From Paraglaciecola sp. 20A4 (GTDB lineage Bacteria > Pseudomonadota > Gammaproteobacteria > Enterobacterales > Alteromonadaceae): 64,000 nucleotides of DNA. Both the position numbers and the translations under genes were made by a program. The stretch is from contig NZ_WTPY01000003.1 of the NCBI RefSeq assembly GCF_011378905.1, positions 124,001 through 188,000 of the forward strand, given 5' to 3'. The notes beneath the pieces were generated by a model, which searched no databases, was not told the origin of the DNA, and saw nothing but the letters and a program-made list of their open reading frames with translations. Below, piece by piece: positions 1 through 8,321 of the stretch (the first letter of the stretch is position 1; every line of letters begins with the position of its first letter).

Positions 1-1287
1 TGTTCTGATATGATTGATGAATTTCAACAAGTCCAAATAGATATTCTCAGAGCATTGTCCCCAAAACGCTTTCTGACCCATAACTTTGTTATTTTTGCCC
101 AAGAGTTTGATTTGTACAAAGTGGCTAAAAATCTAGACTTTGTTGCTTGGGATAGCTATCCAATTGGTATGTTGGAATTTTTTGCTACATGGGAAAGTGA
201 AGAAACCAAAACAGAATTTGCTCGTACCGGTCATCCTGATTTAGTGAGCTTTAACCATGACTTATATCGTGGAATTAAAGGTGGACGAGATTTTTGGGTA
301 ATGGAGCAGCAATGTGGGCATGCTAATTGGGCGCAGTACAACCCGTTGCCTGCCGCAGGCGCGGTTCAATTATGGACGGCACAGGCTTGGGCCCATGGAG
401 CAAGTTCCGTTACTTATTTTAGATGGCGTGCTAGTCATATGGCGCAAGAGATCATGCATTCCGGCTTGCTTCAACAAGATGGACGACCAGACAGAGGGTA
501 TCAAGAAGTTAATGAATTTGACCCGACTAAATTTGCTTTAGAACAAGTTAACGCCAAGGTTGCGTTATTGCATGATTATAACAGTTTGTGGATTTACAAT
601 TTGCAGCCACATAACCAAGATCTTAGTTACTGGCATCAATTTATGATGTTCTACAGCGCGCTTCGTGAATTAGGAATCGACGTGGATATTATTCACCCTG
701 ATCAATTAGCGGATAAAGACTACGCGTTAATTGTTTCACCAGCGTTGACACTTATGACAGATGAAATTGCGACTCAATTAAGTCACGCAGCCACCAAATG
801 CCCGATTGTATTTGGACCGCGTACTGCTTTTCGAAATAATTCAGGTCGGGTCGCTGAAATGGGGCAATTTCAATTGATCGAAGCATTAGTTGGCGTTAAA
901 TTGGCCAATTTTGATTCCCTACGCCCGACAATTAAGCAGCAAATAAACAGTGCCGATGATAACCAGCAATTTAGTGCATCACTATGGTGCGAAAGCTATA
1001 AGCTAACGACTGCTAGCGCAACGCATATATACGCAAATGGCCCGATGAAAGGCTTAGCTGCTGTTAGCGAGCATGAACAGGTAAGTGTTATTGGGGCATT
1101 GTCTGGCGATTTAATTAAGTCTGTGCTAAAAAATTATGCTCAGGCGCAAGGGATTGAAACGTTTGAGTTACCCAAAGGACTCAGACTAAGCAGGCGCGGG
1201 AACACCACACTTGTATTAAACTTTAATGAACAAGATGTTGATTGGCATGGTAAAAATTACTCAGGCGTATCATTCACTGAACTTTAA
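1..1287 (+). CDS. Beta-galactosidase, GH42 family (5' truncated by window edge)
   Basis: The reading frame is open from base 1 (Cys-Ser-Asp before the first Met at base 10), so this is the C-terminal portion of a longer protein; complete GH42 enzymes are about 650-700 aa. The segment FWVMEQQ at residues about 99-105 carries the Glu that is the catalytic nucleophile in GH42 enzymes. It is followed by the family-typical run WAHGASSVTYFRWR. The middle part is the trimerisation/Rossmann-like domain (LLHDYNSLWIYN, then VSPALTLMTDE) and the end is the beta-sandwich domain (LNF). Family knowledge: GH42 enzymes hydrolyse beta-galactosides, usually short oligosaccharides in the cytoplasm. No signal peptide can be judged because the start is missing. 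Identification is strong; the exact substrate is not known. Confidence 0.93.
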   Translation, partial: CSDMIDEFQQVQIDILRALSPKRFLTHNFVIFAQEFDLYKVAKNLDFVAWDSYPIGMLEFFATWESEETKTEFARTGHPDLVSFNHDLYRGIKGGRDFWVMEQQCGHANWAQYNPLPAAGAVQLWTAQAWAHGASSVTYFRWRASHMAQEIMHSGLLQQDGRPDRGYQEVNEFDPTKFALEQVNAKVALLHDYNSLWIYNLQPHNQDLSYWHQFMMFYSALRELGIDVDIIHPDQLADKDYALIVSPALTLMTDEIATQLSHAATKCPIVFGPRTAFRNNSGRVAEMGQFQLIEALVGVKLANFDSLRPTIKQQINSADDNQQFSASLWCESYKLTTASATHIYANGPMKGLAAVSEHEQVSVIGALSGDLIKSVLKNYAQAQGIETFELPKGLRLSRRGNTTLVLNFNEQDVDWHGKNYSGVSFTEL

Positions 1288-1325
1288 AACGTTACGCACA
1301 ACGAAATATTAATATTGGCCCAAGT

Positions 1326-1355
1326 ACCTGTACCAGTTTAGAAGCTGGTACAGGT
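1326..1355. terminator. Hairpin between converging genes, possible terminator
   Basis: Perfect 11-bp inverted repeat (ACCTGTACCAG ... CTGGTACAGGT) with an 8-nt loop. It lies between the converging GH42 gene and the glycogen-binding-domain gene. No clear U-tract follows on either strand, so it may be a weak or Rho-assisted terminator or an mRNA-end stabiliser. Confidence 0.45.
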
Positions 1356-1364
1356 CGCCAAGTG

Positions 1365-1673
1365 TCAAAGCTTTATAACTGAATTTTCTTCAGTTGACAT
1401 AGGAGACGTCTGGTAAGCGTCTGCCTGCCAATCATTTTCGTATACCTTGCCATCTAACAAATAACGAAATTGATAATCTGTTTCTATTGGTAAATCCATA
1501 GATGCAGAAAAACTACCATTCTTGAGCTTTTTCATCACTGTCGAGCTTTTATCCCAGTTATTGAAATCACCAACAATACTAACTGAATCCGCTGCTTTAG
1601 CTTCTTCCTTTGTGAGCTTGAACGTGACCTTACAAACAGGTTTCGATTTTAAATATTGTTTCTTAAAAGCCAT
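1365..1673 (-). CDS. Small glycogen-binding (CBM48 / AMPK-beta-like) domain protein
   Basis: A 102-aa protein that consists almost entirely of one early-set carbohydrate-binding module. It shows the CBM48/AMPK-beta signature SIVGDFNNWD (residues about 32-41), the following MKK and basic/glycine turn, and the closing QFRYLLDG...ENDWQAD. No catalytic domain and no signal peptide, so it is probably cytoplasmic. Similar stand-alone modules occur in marine gammaproteobacteria; their role is not established. Inference: it may bind glycogen or starch-like polymers or act as a regulatory adaptor. It is transcribed away from the GlxA gene and converges on the GH42 gene. RBS-like AGAGGAAAATC precedes the ATG. 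Confidence 0.85.
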   Translation of the reverse strand: MAFKKQYLKSKPVCKVTFKLTKEEAKAADSVSIVGDFNNWDKSSTVMKKLKNGSFSASMDLPIETDYQFRYLLDGKVYENDWQADAYQTSPMSTEENSVIKL

Positions 1674-2093
1674 GATTTTCCTCTCAATGTAATTAAAGAA
1701 CAGATTTTGGTTTGTTTATACACCTAAAACGGCTATTTTTAAATCAAATTTGTAATAAAATTACAAAATGAATAGCCGATATTCATTTTTCCATCGTTCG
1801 ACTTGTTACTATATCTAATTTCAATTGCACAACATTGATGCATATCAGTAGACTTAACGGTTAATGACGACGTCTATAAAACTACAAAAATCAGAAATTT
1901 TAAATTATTAATTTATAGTTGCTTGTTTTATAACGGTTTAAGTTTTAGACGTCGTTAAAATCGATTATTCTAATAACAATTTATTGTTAATAAGTATTTA
2001 TTAAGCAAAAACTGTACACAATTTAGCGATGGGAAAAATTATAATAGCGTTAGGGTATGGGAATACGATATGAGTTGACGTTTACACGTAATA
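1674..2093. other. AT-rich 420-bp intergenic region with a spaced inverted repeat
   Basis: No gene seen. It holds the promoter region of the small glycogen-binding gene. An inverted repeat is present: ACGACGTCTATAAAACT at 1867-1883 and AGTTTTAGACGTCGT at 1941-1955 are complementary apart from one extra base. They are separated by about 57 bp of very AT-rich sequence. The repeat could be a long stem in a leader RNA or the edges of a small relic element. Confidence 0.4.
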
Positions 2094-3068
2094 TCAGCGT
2101 CGAAATTTCTTTCCGTATTGGCTTGGTGATAATCCAGTGTGCTTTTTAAATAAACGGGTAAAGGAACTTAAATCATCGTAACCGACTAAGTTGACGATAC
2201 GTTCGACACTATGACTTGATGCTTCTAGATGTTTTTTCGCTGCTTCGACCCTCACGCCCTGTAAATAGGCCAGAGGAGATTGTTCAGTTGCATTTTTGAA
2301 ACGCCGTACAAAAGTCCGAGAGGTAAGATTGACTCTTTTGCATAGGATATTAACCACTATTTTTTGGGCATAATTTTCTTCTAGCCATTGCTGAATAGAT
2401 AACACTTCCACATCTTGATGATATTTTTTGGTGCGCAGTGATGCATATGCTGATTGTTCTCCACGGGATATGTCAATCACATGAGCCTTGGCCGTTGTCG
2501 TCGCAATATCATGTCCAGCATAGCGCTCTATCAATAACAGCGCCAAATCAAACCACGCCATTCCACCGCCAGAGCAAAAAATATTGTCCTGTTCAGTGAT
2601 CATCCTATCTATTTGTAAGTTTACATTAGGATAAAGTTGCTTAAATAATTCTGCGTAACCCCAATGTGTCGTCGCCATACGTTTATCTAAAATACCGGCT
2701 TGGGCTAAAAAAAAGGCGCCACTACAATTGCTAGCAATATCAGCTCCCAACGCATAATGCTTTCGAATGTGCGGTAAAAGGGCCACATTGTTGCGCAGTA
2801 CCTCTATAGGATCACCGCCTATTGTGGGGATCAGTAACAAGTCGGTTTTTTCAAGAGATTCAATAGATACATGGCTGTTTAATTCGAGTTGATTAATGCA
2901 CTTTACTGATTTTCCTTTCAACGACGCTATTTGCACTTCAAACAAGGGGTGTATAGGCAACCCTTGCATTCTTTGCCATGTTACGCCTGCTAAACCAAAT
3001 ATATCTAGAACGCCGGTGATGGCACTAGCATAGGCTTGATCAAATCCCAGAATAGTCACTTTGAACAT
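2094..3068 (-). CDS. GlxA-family transcriptional regulator (DJ-1/PfpI domain plus AraC HTH)
   Basis: 324 aa. Residues about 1-200 form a DJ-1/PfpI-like class I amidotransferase fold (TILGFDQAYASAITGVLD; the nucleophile-elbow-like segment IASNCSGAFFLAQAG). Residues about 225-322 are an AraC-type double helix-turn-helix (VNLTSRTFVRRFKNATEQSP; final VGYDDLSSFTRLFKKHTG and LSPSQYGKKFRR). Such proteins are usually ligand-responsive activators of catabolic operons. It is divergent from the acyl-CoA dehydrogenase operon, and the gap carries two phased palindromes, so it is the likely regulator of that operon (inference). The inducer cannot be deduced. Confidence 0.92.
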   Translation of the reverse strand: MFKVTILGFDQAYASAITGVLDIFGLAGVTWQRMQGLPIHPLFEVQIASLKGKSVKCINQLELNSHVSIESLEKTDLLLIPTIGGDPIEVLRNNVALLPHIRKHYALGADIASNCSGAFFLAQAGILDKRMATTHWGYAELFKQLYPNVNLQIDRMITEQDNIFCSGGGMAWFDLALLLIERYAGHDIATTTAKAHVIDISRGEQSAYASLRTKKYHQDVEVLSIQQWLEENYAQKIVVNILCKRVNLTSRTFVRRFKNATEQSPLAYLQGVRVEAAKKHLEASSHSVERIVNLVGYDDLSSFTRLFKKHTGLSPSQYGKKFRR

Positions 3069-3125
3069 AAATTAGTCCTCACTATAAACCCATGTTTTTG
3101 CCCCATATCACGGGATGTTATAACT

Positions 3126-3159
3126 GTCATTAATGACCATTATTATGTCATATATGACA
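3126..3159. promoter_or_regulatory. Two phased palindromes, candidate operators for the divergent glxA-type gene and ACAD operon
   Basis: Perfect palindromes GTCATTAATGAC (3126-3137) and TGTCATATATGACA (3146-3159) share the half-site GTCAT/ATGAC. Their centres are 21 bp apart, two helical turns, on the same DNA face. A third, shorter GTCATGAC lies at 3252-3259. All lie in the 217-bp gap between divergent genes. The binding protein is inferred, not shown. Confidence 0.55.
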
Positions 3160-3285
3160 ATTATTAGCCGTTCTTTTATCTGCGAAGCTATAGCCTGTTA
3201 AAAGAATGTTGCCAAAATTAGGCCTCAAGTCAATCTGTGATCACTTAGGTGTCATGACTCATGAATGAAAAAAGGTGCAAGTACT

Positions 3286-5091
3286 ATGAGTGAAGAATTA
3301 GTCAGTCGTAAAGAGTTAGCGTTTCAATTGTATGAAGTGTTAGATACAGAAGCATTGTGTGAGCGTGGACGCTTTAGTGAGCATAATAAAGACACTTTCG
3401 ATGCAGTTATGGATACGGCTGATAAAATCGCCAGGGAAAAATTTGCCCCACATAACCGTAAAGCTGACATAAACGAACCCACATTCGATGGGCATAACGT
3501 GCATATGATCCCCGAAGTACAAGAGGCATTTAACACCTATGCTGAATCAGGACTAATTGCTGGTCGTTTCGATTTTGAAGACGGTGGAATGCAACTTCCT
3601 GAAACGATCATGATGGCTTGCTCAAGTTATTTTATGGCAGCCAATCCTTCTAGCACTGGCTACGCCTTTTTAACCGTTGCGGCAGCGAATGTTATTAAGA
3701 ACTTTGCTAGTCAAAGCATCAAAGAACAGTTTATGCCACGTATGTTAACCGGCGAATTTACCGGTACGATGGCTCTTACCGAACCCCATGCAGGTTCTTC
3801 TTTGGCAGATATTACAACGAGTGCCAAACCGGCAGATGATGGTACTTACCGTATTAAAGGCAGTAAATTGTATATCTCAGCTGGGGATCATCAGTTATCC
3901 AAAAATATTGTGCACTTAGTATTAGCAAAAATCCAAGGGGCTCCTCCTGGTGTTAAAGGTATCTCACTTTTTGTGGTACCCAAGTTTCGCTTAGATGAAA
4001 ACGGCAACCCTGGCGAGCGTAATGACGTTACGTTAGCGGGCCTGATCCATAAAATGGGTTACCGCGGAACCACCTCCACCGCACTGACATTTGGTGATAA
4101 AGACGATTGTCGAGGTTTTCTTGTGGGTGAAGAACATCAAGGCTTGAAGTACATGTTCTTGATGATGAACGAAGCTCGCTTGGGTGTCGGCTTTGGGGCT
4201 GCAATGGTTGGTTACGCTGGCTATCGGTATTCCTTAGGCTATGCAAAGGAACGTACTCAAGGTCGTGTGGCGCCGCATAACAAACCAACTGATAAAGCCG
4301 CCACCATTATTCAACACGGTGATGTTAAACGGATGTTGTTGGCACAAAAATCTTATGTTGAAGGTGGTATGGCACTGTGTTTTTACGCCGCTAGACTAGT
4401 GGATGACCTCCACACAGTAGAGTCAGGTAAGGAAAAACAACAAACAGCCGAACTGCTGGACTTACTGACGCCAGTTGTTAAAGCATGGCCTTCTGAATTT
4501 GGTCCCAAAGCAAATGATTTGGCTATTCAAGTGCTAGGTGGTGCTGGTTATACCCGTGAATATCCAGTTGAACAGTGTTGGCGTGACAATCGTTTGAACC
4601 CTATTCATGAAGGGACTAATGGTATTCAAGCGTTAGATTTAATGACACGCAAACTATGGCAGGCCAACGGTGCCGGTTTGGTACAGTTGCAAAGTGTAAT
4701 GAGCAATGATTTTGCTAAAGCTCAACATCCAACGAGTAAACAGCTTATTGCTGATCTGCAGCCTTATTTGTTGAAACTGCAAAAACTAGTCCCTCTATTA
4801 GCGGCAGAGCTTAAAGGCGAGCATCAAAACTCGTTGCTAGCCAACGCAAGTTGCTTCTTAACAATATTCGGTCAAATTGTTGTGAGTTGGATGTGGATAC
4901 GTCAAGCAATTACCGCTGAAGCTGCTCTTGATGCAGGTGGTTTGTCCGTTGATGACGAATCGTTTTACCGTGGAAAACTACAAGCTGCAAAATACTTTAT
5001 TGACTGGGAATTAACCTTAACAGACCGTGATTTTAAAATTCTAAATAGTATGAGTGGTAGCTGTAGCGAAATGCAGGAAGCGTGGTTCTAA
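3286..5091 (+). CDS. Acyl-CoA dehydrogenase (large, about 600 aa)
   Basis: 601 aa from the ATG at 3286, which has AAGGTG 8 nt upstream; an in-frame ATG at 3265 lacks such a site. Acyl-CoA dehydrogenase fold: N-terminal helical domain, central FAD-binding beta domain (GTMALTEPHAGSSLADI), C-terminal helical domain with the FAD/active-site region (QVLGGAGYTREYPVEQ and DNRLNPIHEGTNGIQ, whose Glu fits the catalytic base position). It also has the C-terminal extension typical of the 600-aa subfamily. It oxidises acyl-CoA to enoyl-CoA with electrons passed to ETF. It heads an operon with an MDR oxidoreductase and two SDRs, indicating breakdown of an acyl-CoA substrate whose identity is not readable. 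Confidence 0.95.
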   Translation: MSEELVSRKELAFQLYEVLDTEALCERGRFSEHNKDTFDAVMDTADKIAREKFAPHNRKADINEPTFDGHNVHMIPEVQEAFNTYAESGLIAGRFDFEDGGMQLPETIMMACSSYFMAANPSSTGYAFLTVAAANVIKNFASQSIKEQFMPRMLTGEFTGTMALTEPHAGSSLADITTSAKPADDGTYRIKGSKLYISAGDHQLSKNIVHLVLAKIQGAPPGVKGISLFVVPKFRLDENGNPGERNDVTLAGLIHKMGYRGTTSTALTFGDKDDCRGFLVGEEHQGLKYMFLMMNEARLGVGFGAAMVGYAGYRYSLGYAKERTQGRVAPHNKPTDKAATIIQHGDVKRMLLAQKSYVEGGMALCFYAARLVDDLHTVESGKEKQQTAELLDLLTPVVKAWPSEFGPKANDLAIQVLGGAGYTREYPVEQCWRDNRLNPIHEGTNGIQALDLMTRKLWQANGAGLVQLQSVMSNDFAKAQHPTSKQLIADLQPYLLKLQKLVPLLAAELKGEHQNSLLANASCFLTIFGQIVVSWMWIRQAITAEAALDAGGLSVDDESFYRGKLQAAKYFIDWELTLTDRDFKILNSMSGSCSEMQEAWF

Positions 5092-5141
5092 AAACCCTTA
5101 ATTTAATCATACGACAAAAATATTAATACATAGGAATAATT

Positions 5142-6146
5142 ATGAAAAACACGCAGTTTCTGTTAGCGAAGCGTCCAGTTGGTACGCCTACGCGTGAAAA
5201 TTGGGACCAAGTACAGGTTGATGTCCCAGAACTCGCTGATAAGCAAGTTCTTATTAAAGTCGCTTATATATCATTGGATCCCGCGATGCGAGGTTGGATG
5301 AACGATACGAAATCGTATATTGCGCCGGTTCAAATAGGCGAAGTGATGCGAGCCAGCACAGTTGGTCAAGTTGTTGACTCACGCGATGCTAATTTCCAGA
5401 AAGGGGATTATGTTTTCGGTCATGGTGGGGTACAGCAGTATGCGGTCGCTGATGGTAAAGACATCCATAAAATAGATATCAATATCGCTCCTTTAGAGCG
5501 CTATTTAAGCGTACTTGGTATGCCTGGTATGACGGCCTATTTTGGTTTACTAAATACCGGATTGCCAAAAGAAGGTGAAACTGTCGTAGTATCAGGAGCT
5601 GCGGGTGCCGTAGGCACGGTTGTTGGTCAAATTGCTAAAATAAAAGGCTGTAAAGTTGTCGGTATCGCTGGAGGAAAAGATAAGTGCCAGTATCTTGTAG
5701 ATGAACTTGGGTTTGACGGTGCAATTGATTATAAAAATGAAAATGTAAAACAAGCACTAAAAATCCAATGCCCTAAAGGTGTAGATGTTTATTTCGATAA
5801 CGTTGGAGGTGAAATTTTAGATGACGTATTAACTCAGATACGTCTACACGCACGAATCGTAGTGTGTGGTGCGATAAGCCAATACAACAATACGACACCC
5901 GTTAAAGGCCCTTCTAATTATTTATCATTGTTGGTGAACCGAGCGCGAATGGAAGGCATAGTCGTGTTTGATAACGTCAAACATTATGGTGAAGCCGCGG
6001 CAGAAATGGCGCAATGGATTAGCGAAGGGAAACTGAAAGCCAAAGAGCATGTTGTTACCGGCATCGAGAATTTTCCTGAAGCCTTACTTATGCTGTTTAA
6101 AGGCGAGAATACTGGCAAGTTAGTACTCAAGGTGGACAACGGGTAA
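5142..6146 (+). CDS. NADP-dependent MDR oxidoreductase (CurA / leukotriene B4 12-hydroxydehydrogenase-like)
   Basis: 334 aa, zinc-free medium-chain dehydrogenase/reductase. N-terminal GroES-like domain (ISLDPAMRGWM is typical of the CurA/PTGR group). Rossmann domain with VVSGAAGAVGTVVGQIAKIKG (residues about 148-168) and DVYFDNVGGEILDDVL. These enzymes reduce the C=C bond of alpha,beta-unsaturated ketones or aldehydes with NADPH. No zinc ligands are seen, as expected. It lies 50 nt after the acyl-CoA dehydrogenase, and its stop overlaps the start of the next gene (TAATG), so translation is coupled. The physiological substrate is unknown. Confidence 0.92.
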   Translation: MKNTQFLLAKRPVGTPTRENWDQVQVDVPELADKQVLIKVAYISLDPAMRGWMNDTKSYIAPVQIGEVMRASTVGQVVDSRDANFQKGDYVFGHGGVQQYAVADGKDIHKIDINIAPLERYLSVLGMPGMTAYFGLLNTGLPKEGETVVVSGAAGAVGTVVGQIAKIKGCKVVGIAGGKDKCQYLVDELGFDGAIDYKNENVKQALKIQCPKGVDVYFDNVGGEILDDVLTQIRLHARIVVCGAISQYNNTTPVKGPSNYLSLLVNRARMEGIVVFDNVKHYGEAAAEMAQWISEGKLKAKEHVVTGIENFPEALLMLFKGENTGKLVLKVDNG

Positions 6147-6910
6147 TGAGTGATAATAGCGTTGCTGGCAAGCATATATTAATTACTGGTGGGGCATCTG
6201 GTATCGGTGCTGAGACAGCTTTATTACTGACTAAGCGCGGAGCCAAAGTCACCATAGGCGATTTAAACGAAGTAGATGGTAAGACATTAGTCGAGCGCAT
6301 AAATGATGAAGGTGGTCAAGCGCGTTTCTGTAAAGTTGATGTTAGCGTTAGCCAGTCAGTTGAAGCTCTTTTTGCAAGTGCGATCGGCGAGTTAGGTGAC
6401 ATTGATGTATTAATTAACAATGCTGGAATCGATCATGATCCTAAGTTTATGCTCGAAATAGAAGATGCTACTTTTCATAAAAATATCGCTGTAAATGTAA
6501 ATGGCGTCTGGTATTGCATGAAACAAGCATTAGCGCACATGTTAGCGAACGGTGGAGGGCATATTATCAATATTTCTTCCGTCGCTGGCATCCGAGCCGC
6601 GCCCACTTTGTCGGCTTATAGTGCAGCAAAACACGCAGTGGTGGGCTTAACTAAATCTGCTGCCGTGGAATACGCAAGATATAACATTCGTGTCAATGCC
6701 GTATGCCCAAGTTTTGTGCGTACGCCCATGGTGGAACACGTGCTATCCAAATTAAATGAACGGGGACAAAAAGCCCTAGTCAGTGCTAATCCGATGAAGC
6801 GCCTAGGGGAACCCCAGGAGATTGCTGGAGCAATTGCATGGTTATGTACAGCAGAATCTAGCTTTATGACAGGACATACCGTGGTATTAGACGGCGGTAT
6901 GACTGCTTAG
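6146..6910 (+). CDS. SDR-family oxidoreductase
   Basis: 254 aa classical short-chain dehydrogenase. TGGASGIG (cofactor-binding glycine motif, residues about 13-20), NNAGI (residues about 90-94), catalytic Ser in ISSVAG, YSAAK for the Tyr-x3-Lys pair, and C-terminal GHTVVLDGGM. The acidic residue in GDLNEVD at the end of beta2 suggests NAD(H) preference (inference). It starts inside the stop codon of the preceding MDR gene and is followed 27 nt later by a second SDR. It is likely a 3-hydroxyacyl-CoA or alcohol dehydrogenase of the same catabolic route. Confidence 0.92.
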   Translation: MSDNSVAGKHILITGGASGIGAETALLLTKRGAKVTIGDLNEVDGKTLVERINDEGGQARFCKVDVSVSQSVEALFASAIGELGDIDVLINNAGIDHDPKFMLEIEDATFHKNIAVNVNGVWYCMKQALAHMLANGGGHIINISSVAGIRAAPTLSAYSAAKHAVVGLTKSAAVEYARYNIRVNAVCPSFVRTPMVEHVLSKLNERGQKALVSANPMKRLGEPQEIAGAIAWLCTAESSFMTGHTVVLDGGMTA

Positions 6911-6937
6911 TAAATAATTAAATTACAAGGACATATT

Positions 6938-7702
6938 ATGAAAAAAGATATTTTTGATTTAACAGGAAAAGTCGCGCTTGTTACTGGCGCAAGTCGCGGT
7001 ATTGGTGAGTCTATCGCTAAGTTGCTGGCTGCTTATGGTGCACATGTTATCGTATCAAGCCGAAAGATTGATGGCTGTGAAGCCGTGGCTAAAAGTATCC
7101 GTGATGAAGGCGGAAAAGCTACAGCGATGGCTTGCCATGTGGGCGAAATGGCCCAGATTGAGCAAACTTTCGCTACCATTAAAAAAGACTTCGGACAATT
7201 AGATATATTGGTTAATAACGCTGCAGCTAATCCTTACTTTGGACATATTCTGGATACAGATCTAGCCGCTTATGAAAAAACCGTTGATGTTAATATCCGA
7301 GGCTACTTTTTTATGTCAGTTGCGGCAGGCAAAATGATGAAAGAGCAGGGTGGTGGCGTCATTCTCAATACAGCTTCTGTTAACGGTATATCTCCAGGAG
7401 TGATGCAAGGGATTTACTCCATTACAAAAGCAGCAGTAATCAGCATGACTAAAGCATTCGCCAAGGAATGTGGACCGCTTAATATAAGGGTTAATGCCTT
7501 ACTACCCGGTTTGACCGAAACTAAGTTTGCATCAGCGCTAACATCTAATGAGAAAATCCTCAACACAGCGTTAATGACGATTCCTCTTGGCCGAGTAGCC
7601 CAACCGGATGAGATGGCTGGTACTGTCTTATACTTAGTATCAGACGCGTCTTCGTACACAACAGGTACGACAATTACTGTTGATGGTGGTTACTTAGCGT
7701 AA
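6938..7702 (+). CDS. SDR-family oxidoreductase
   Basis: 254 aa classical SDR, only moderately similar to its neighbour: TGASRGIG, NNAAANPYFG, catalytic Ser (NTASVNG), YSITK, and the C-terminal GTTITVDGGYLA. The NNAAANPYFG signature and overall sequence resemble the DHRS4-like/bacterial SDRs found beside acyl-CoA dehydrogenases. The preceding SSRKIDG (Ser-Arg at the end of beta2) suggests NADP(H) preference (inference). It is the last gene of the four-gene operon and is followed 15 nt later by a strong bidirectional terminator. Confidence 0.92.
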   Translation: MKKDIFDLTGKVALVTGASRGIGESIAKLLAAYGAHVIVSSRKIDGCEAVAKSIRDEGGKATAMACHVGEMAQIEQTFATIKKDFGQLDILVNNAAANPYFGHILDTDLAAYEKTVDVNIRGYFFMSVAAGKMMKEQGGGVILNTASVNGISPGVMQGIYSITKAAVISMTKAFAKECGPLNIRVNALLPGLTETKFASALTSNEKILNTALMTIPLGRVAQPDEMAGTVLYLVSDASSYTTGTTITVDGGYLA

Positions 7703-7717
7703 CGCCAAAAGTATATT

Positions 7718-7763
7718 AAAAAACCGCTAACGTGTGAAGTGCTCACACACTAGCGGTTTTTTA
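7718..7763. terminator. Bidirectional Rho-independent terminator
   Basis: A-rich arm AAAAAACCGCTA (7718-7729) pairs with TAGCGGTTTTTT (7751-7762). The loop region contains a second small stem, GTGTGA/TCACAC. There are T-runs on both strands, between the converging SDR operon and the ydbL operon. Confidence 0.85.
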
Positions 7764-7804
7764 TTCTCACTCGTACGATGTTAACAACGTTTTATCTACG
7801 GGGA

Positions 7805-8131
7805 TTATTTCTTAACCCAGCTTCCATTGACCAGTACATAGTGACCCGCAGCTGTTTTTTCATAAGCTTTTTTAGCCGCTAGCTTTTCGACCTGCTCAAG
7901 TGTCAGGTTGTTTTTATTCGCAAGCTGGTTATATTTATCTTTACGTTTGGCATTCACTTCTTTGATCAAGGCCAATACATCCGGTTGACTAACAACGGCG
8001 CCGAGATAACCATCAGTTTGTTCACCAACAAGCCCTTGGTCTTTGGCGCTGTCCAGTTCAATAGCAAAGCTCATACTACTAAATAGCAACGATGCCGCTG
8101 CGAAAAAAGTGGGGAATAGGGCAGTCTTCAT
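7805..8131 (-). CDS. ydbL: YdbL-family periplasmic protein (DUF1318)
   Basis: 108 aa from the ATG at 8131, chosen because AAGGAG lies just upstream and the N-terminus then is a clean signal peptide (basic start, hydrophobic core, AFA-like cleavage site MSFAIE). An upstream in-frame ATG at 8191 would add 20 residues inside ynbE. The mature part has the DUF1318 features: QGLVGEQTDGYLG (residues about 34-46), Lys/Asn-rich helix, GHYVLVNGSWVKK end. In E. coli, YdbL is reported to act with YdbH and YnbE, tuning the intermembrane bridge. Here it is the last gene of the same operon. Confidence 0.9.
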   Translation of the reverse strand: MKTALFPTFFAAASLLFSSMSFAIELDSAKDQGLVGEQTDGYLGAVVSQPDVLALIKEVNAKRKDKYNQLANKNNLTLEQVEKLAAKKAYEKTAAGHYVLVNGSWVKK

Positions 8132-8141
8132 AATTTTCTCC

Positions 8142-8321
8142 TTAGAATAATTCACTGTCATCACTGAAAATATCATCCAATTCTTTATCAACTTTCACGC
8201 GTATTTCATGGTCAATTTTCACATTGATGTTGATTGTAATGGGTTCTTTTGTTTCAACCTGTACTTTGTGTGTACAAGCACTTAGCGGGATTAAGGCTAT
8301 CAATAGCCAGTATTTTTTCAC
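8142..8321 (-). CDS. ynbE: YnbE-family outer-membrane lipoprotein
   Basis: A 59-aa gene, easily missed because of its size. It starts with GTG (8321-8319), overlapping the TGA of ydbH (GTGA). It has a lipoprotein signal: MKKYWLLIALIPLSAC with lipobox LSAC (Cys16). The mature part is a beta-rich stretch (PITININVKIDHEIRVKV) ending in an acidic tail (DDIFSDDSELF). In E. coli, YnbE is a short lipoprotein that stacks onto the C-terminal end of YdbH to complete a periplasm-spanning bridge. The gene order ydbH-ynbE-ydbL and the overlap match that operon. Confidence 0.9.
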   Translation of the reverse strand: MKKYWLLIALIPLSACTHKVQVETKEPITININVKIDHEIRVKVDKELDDIFSDDSELF

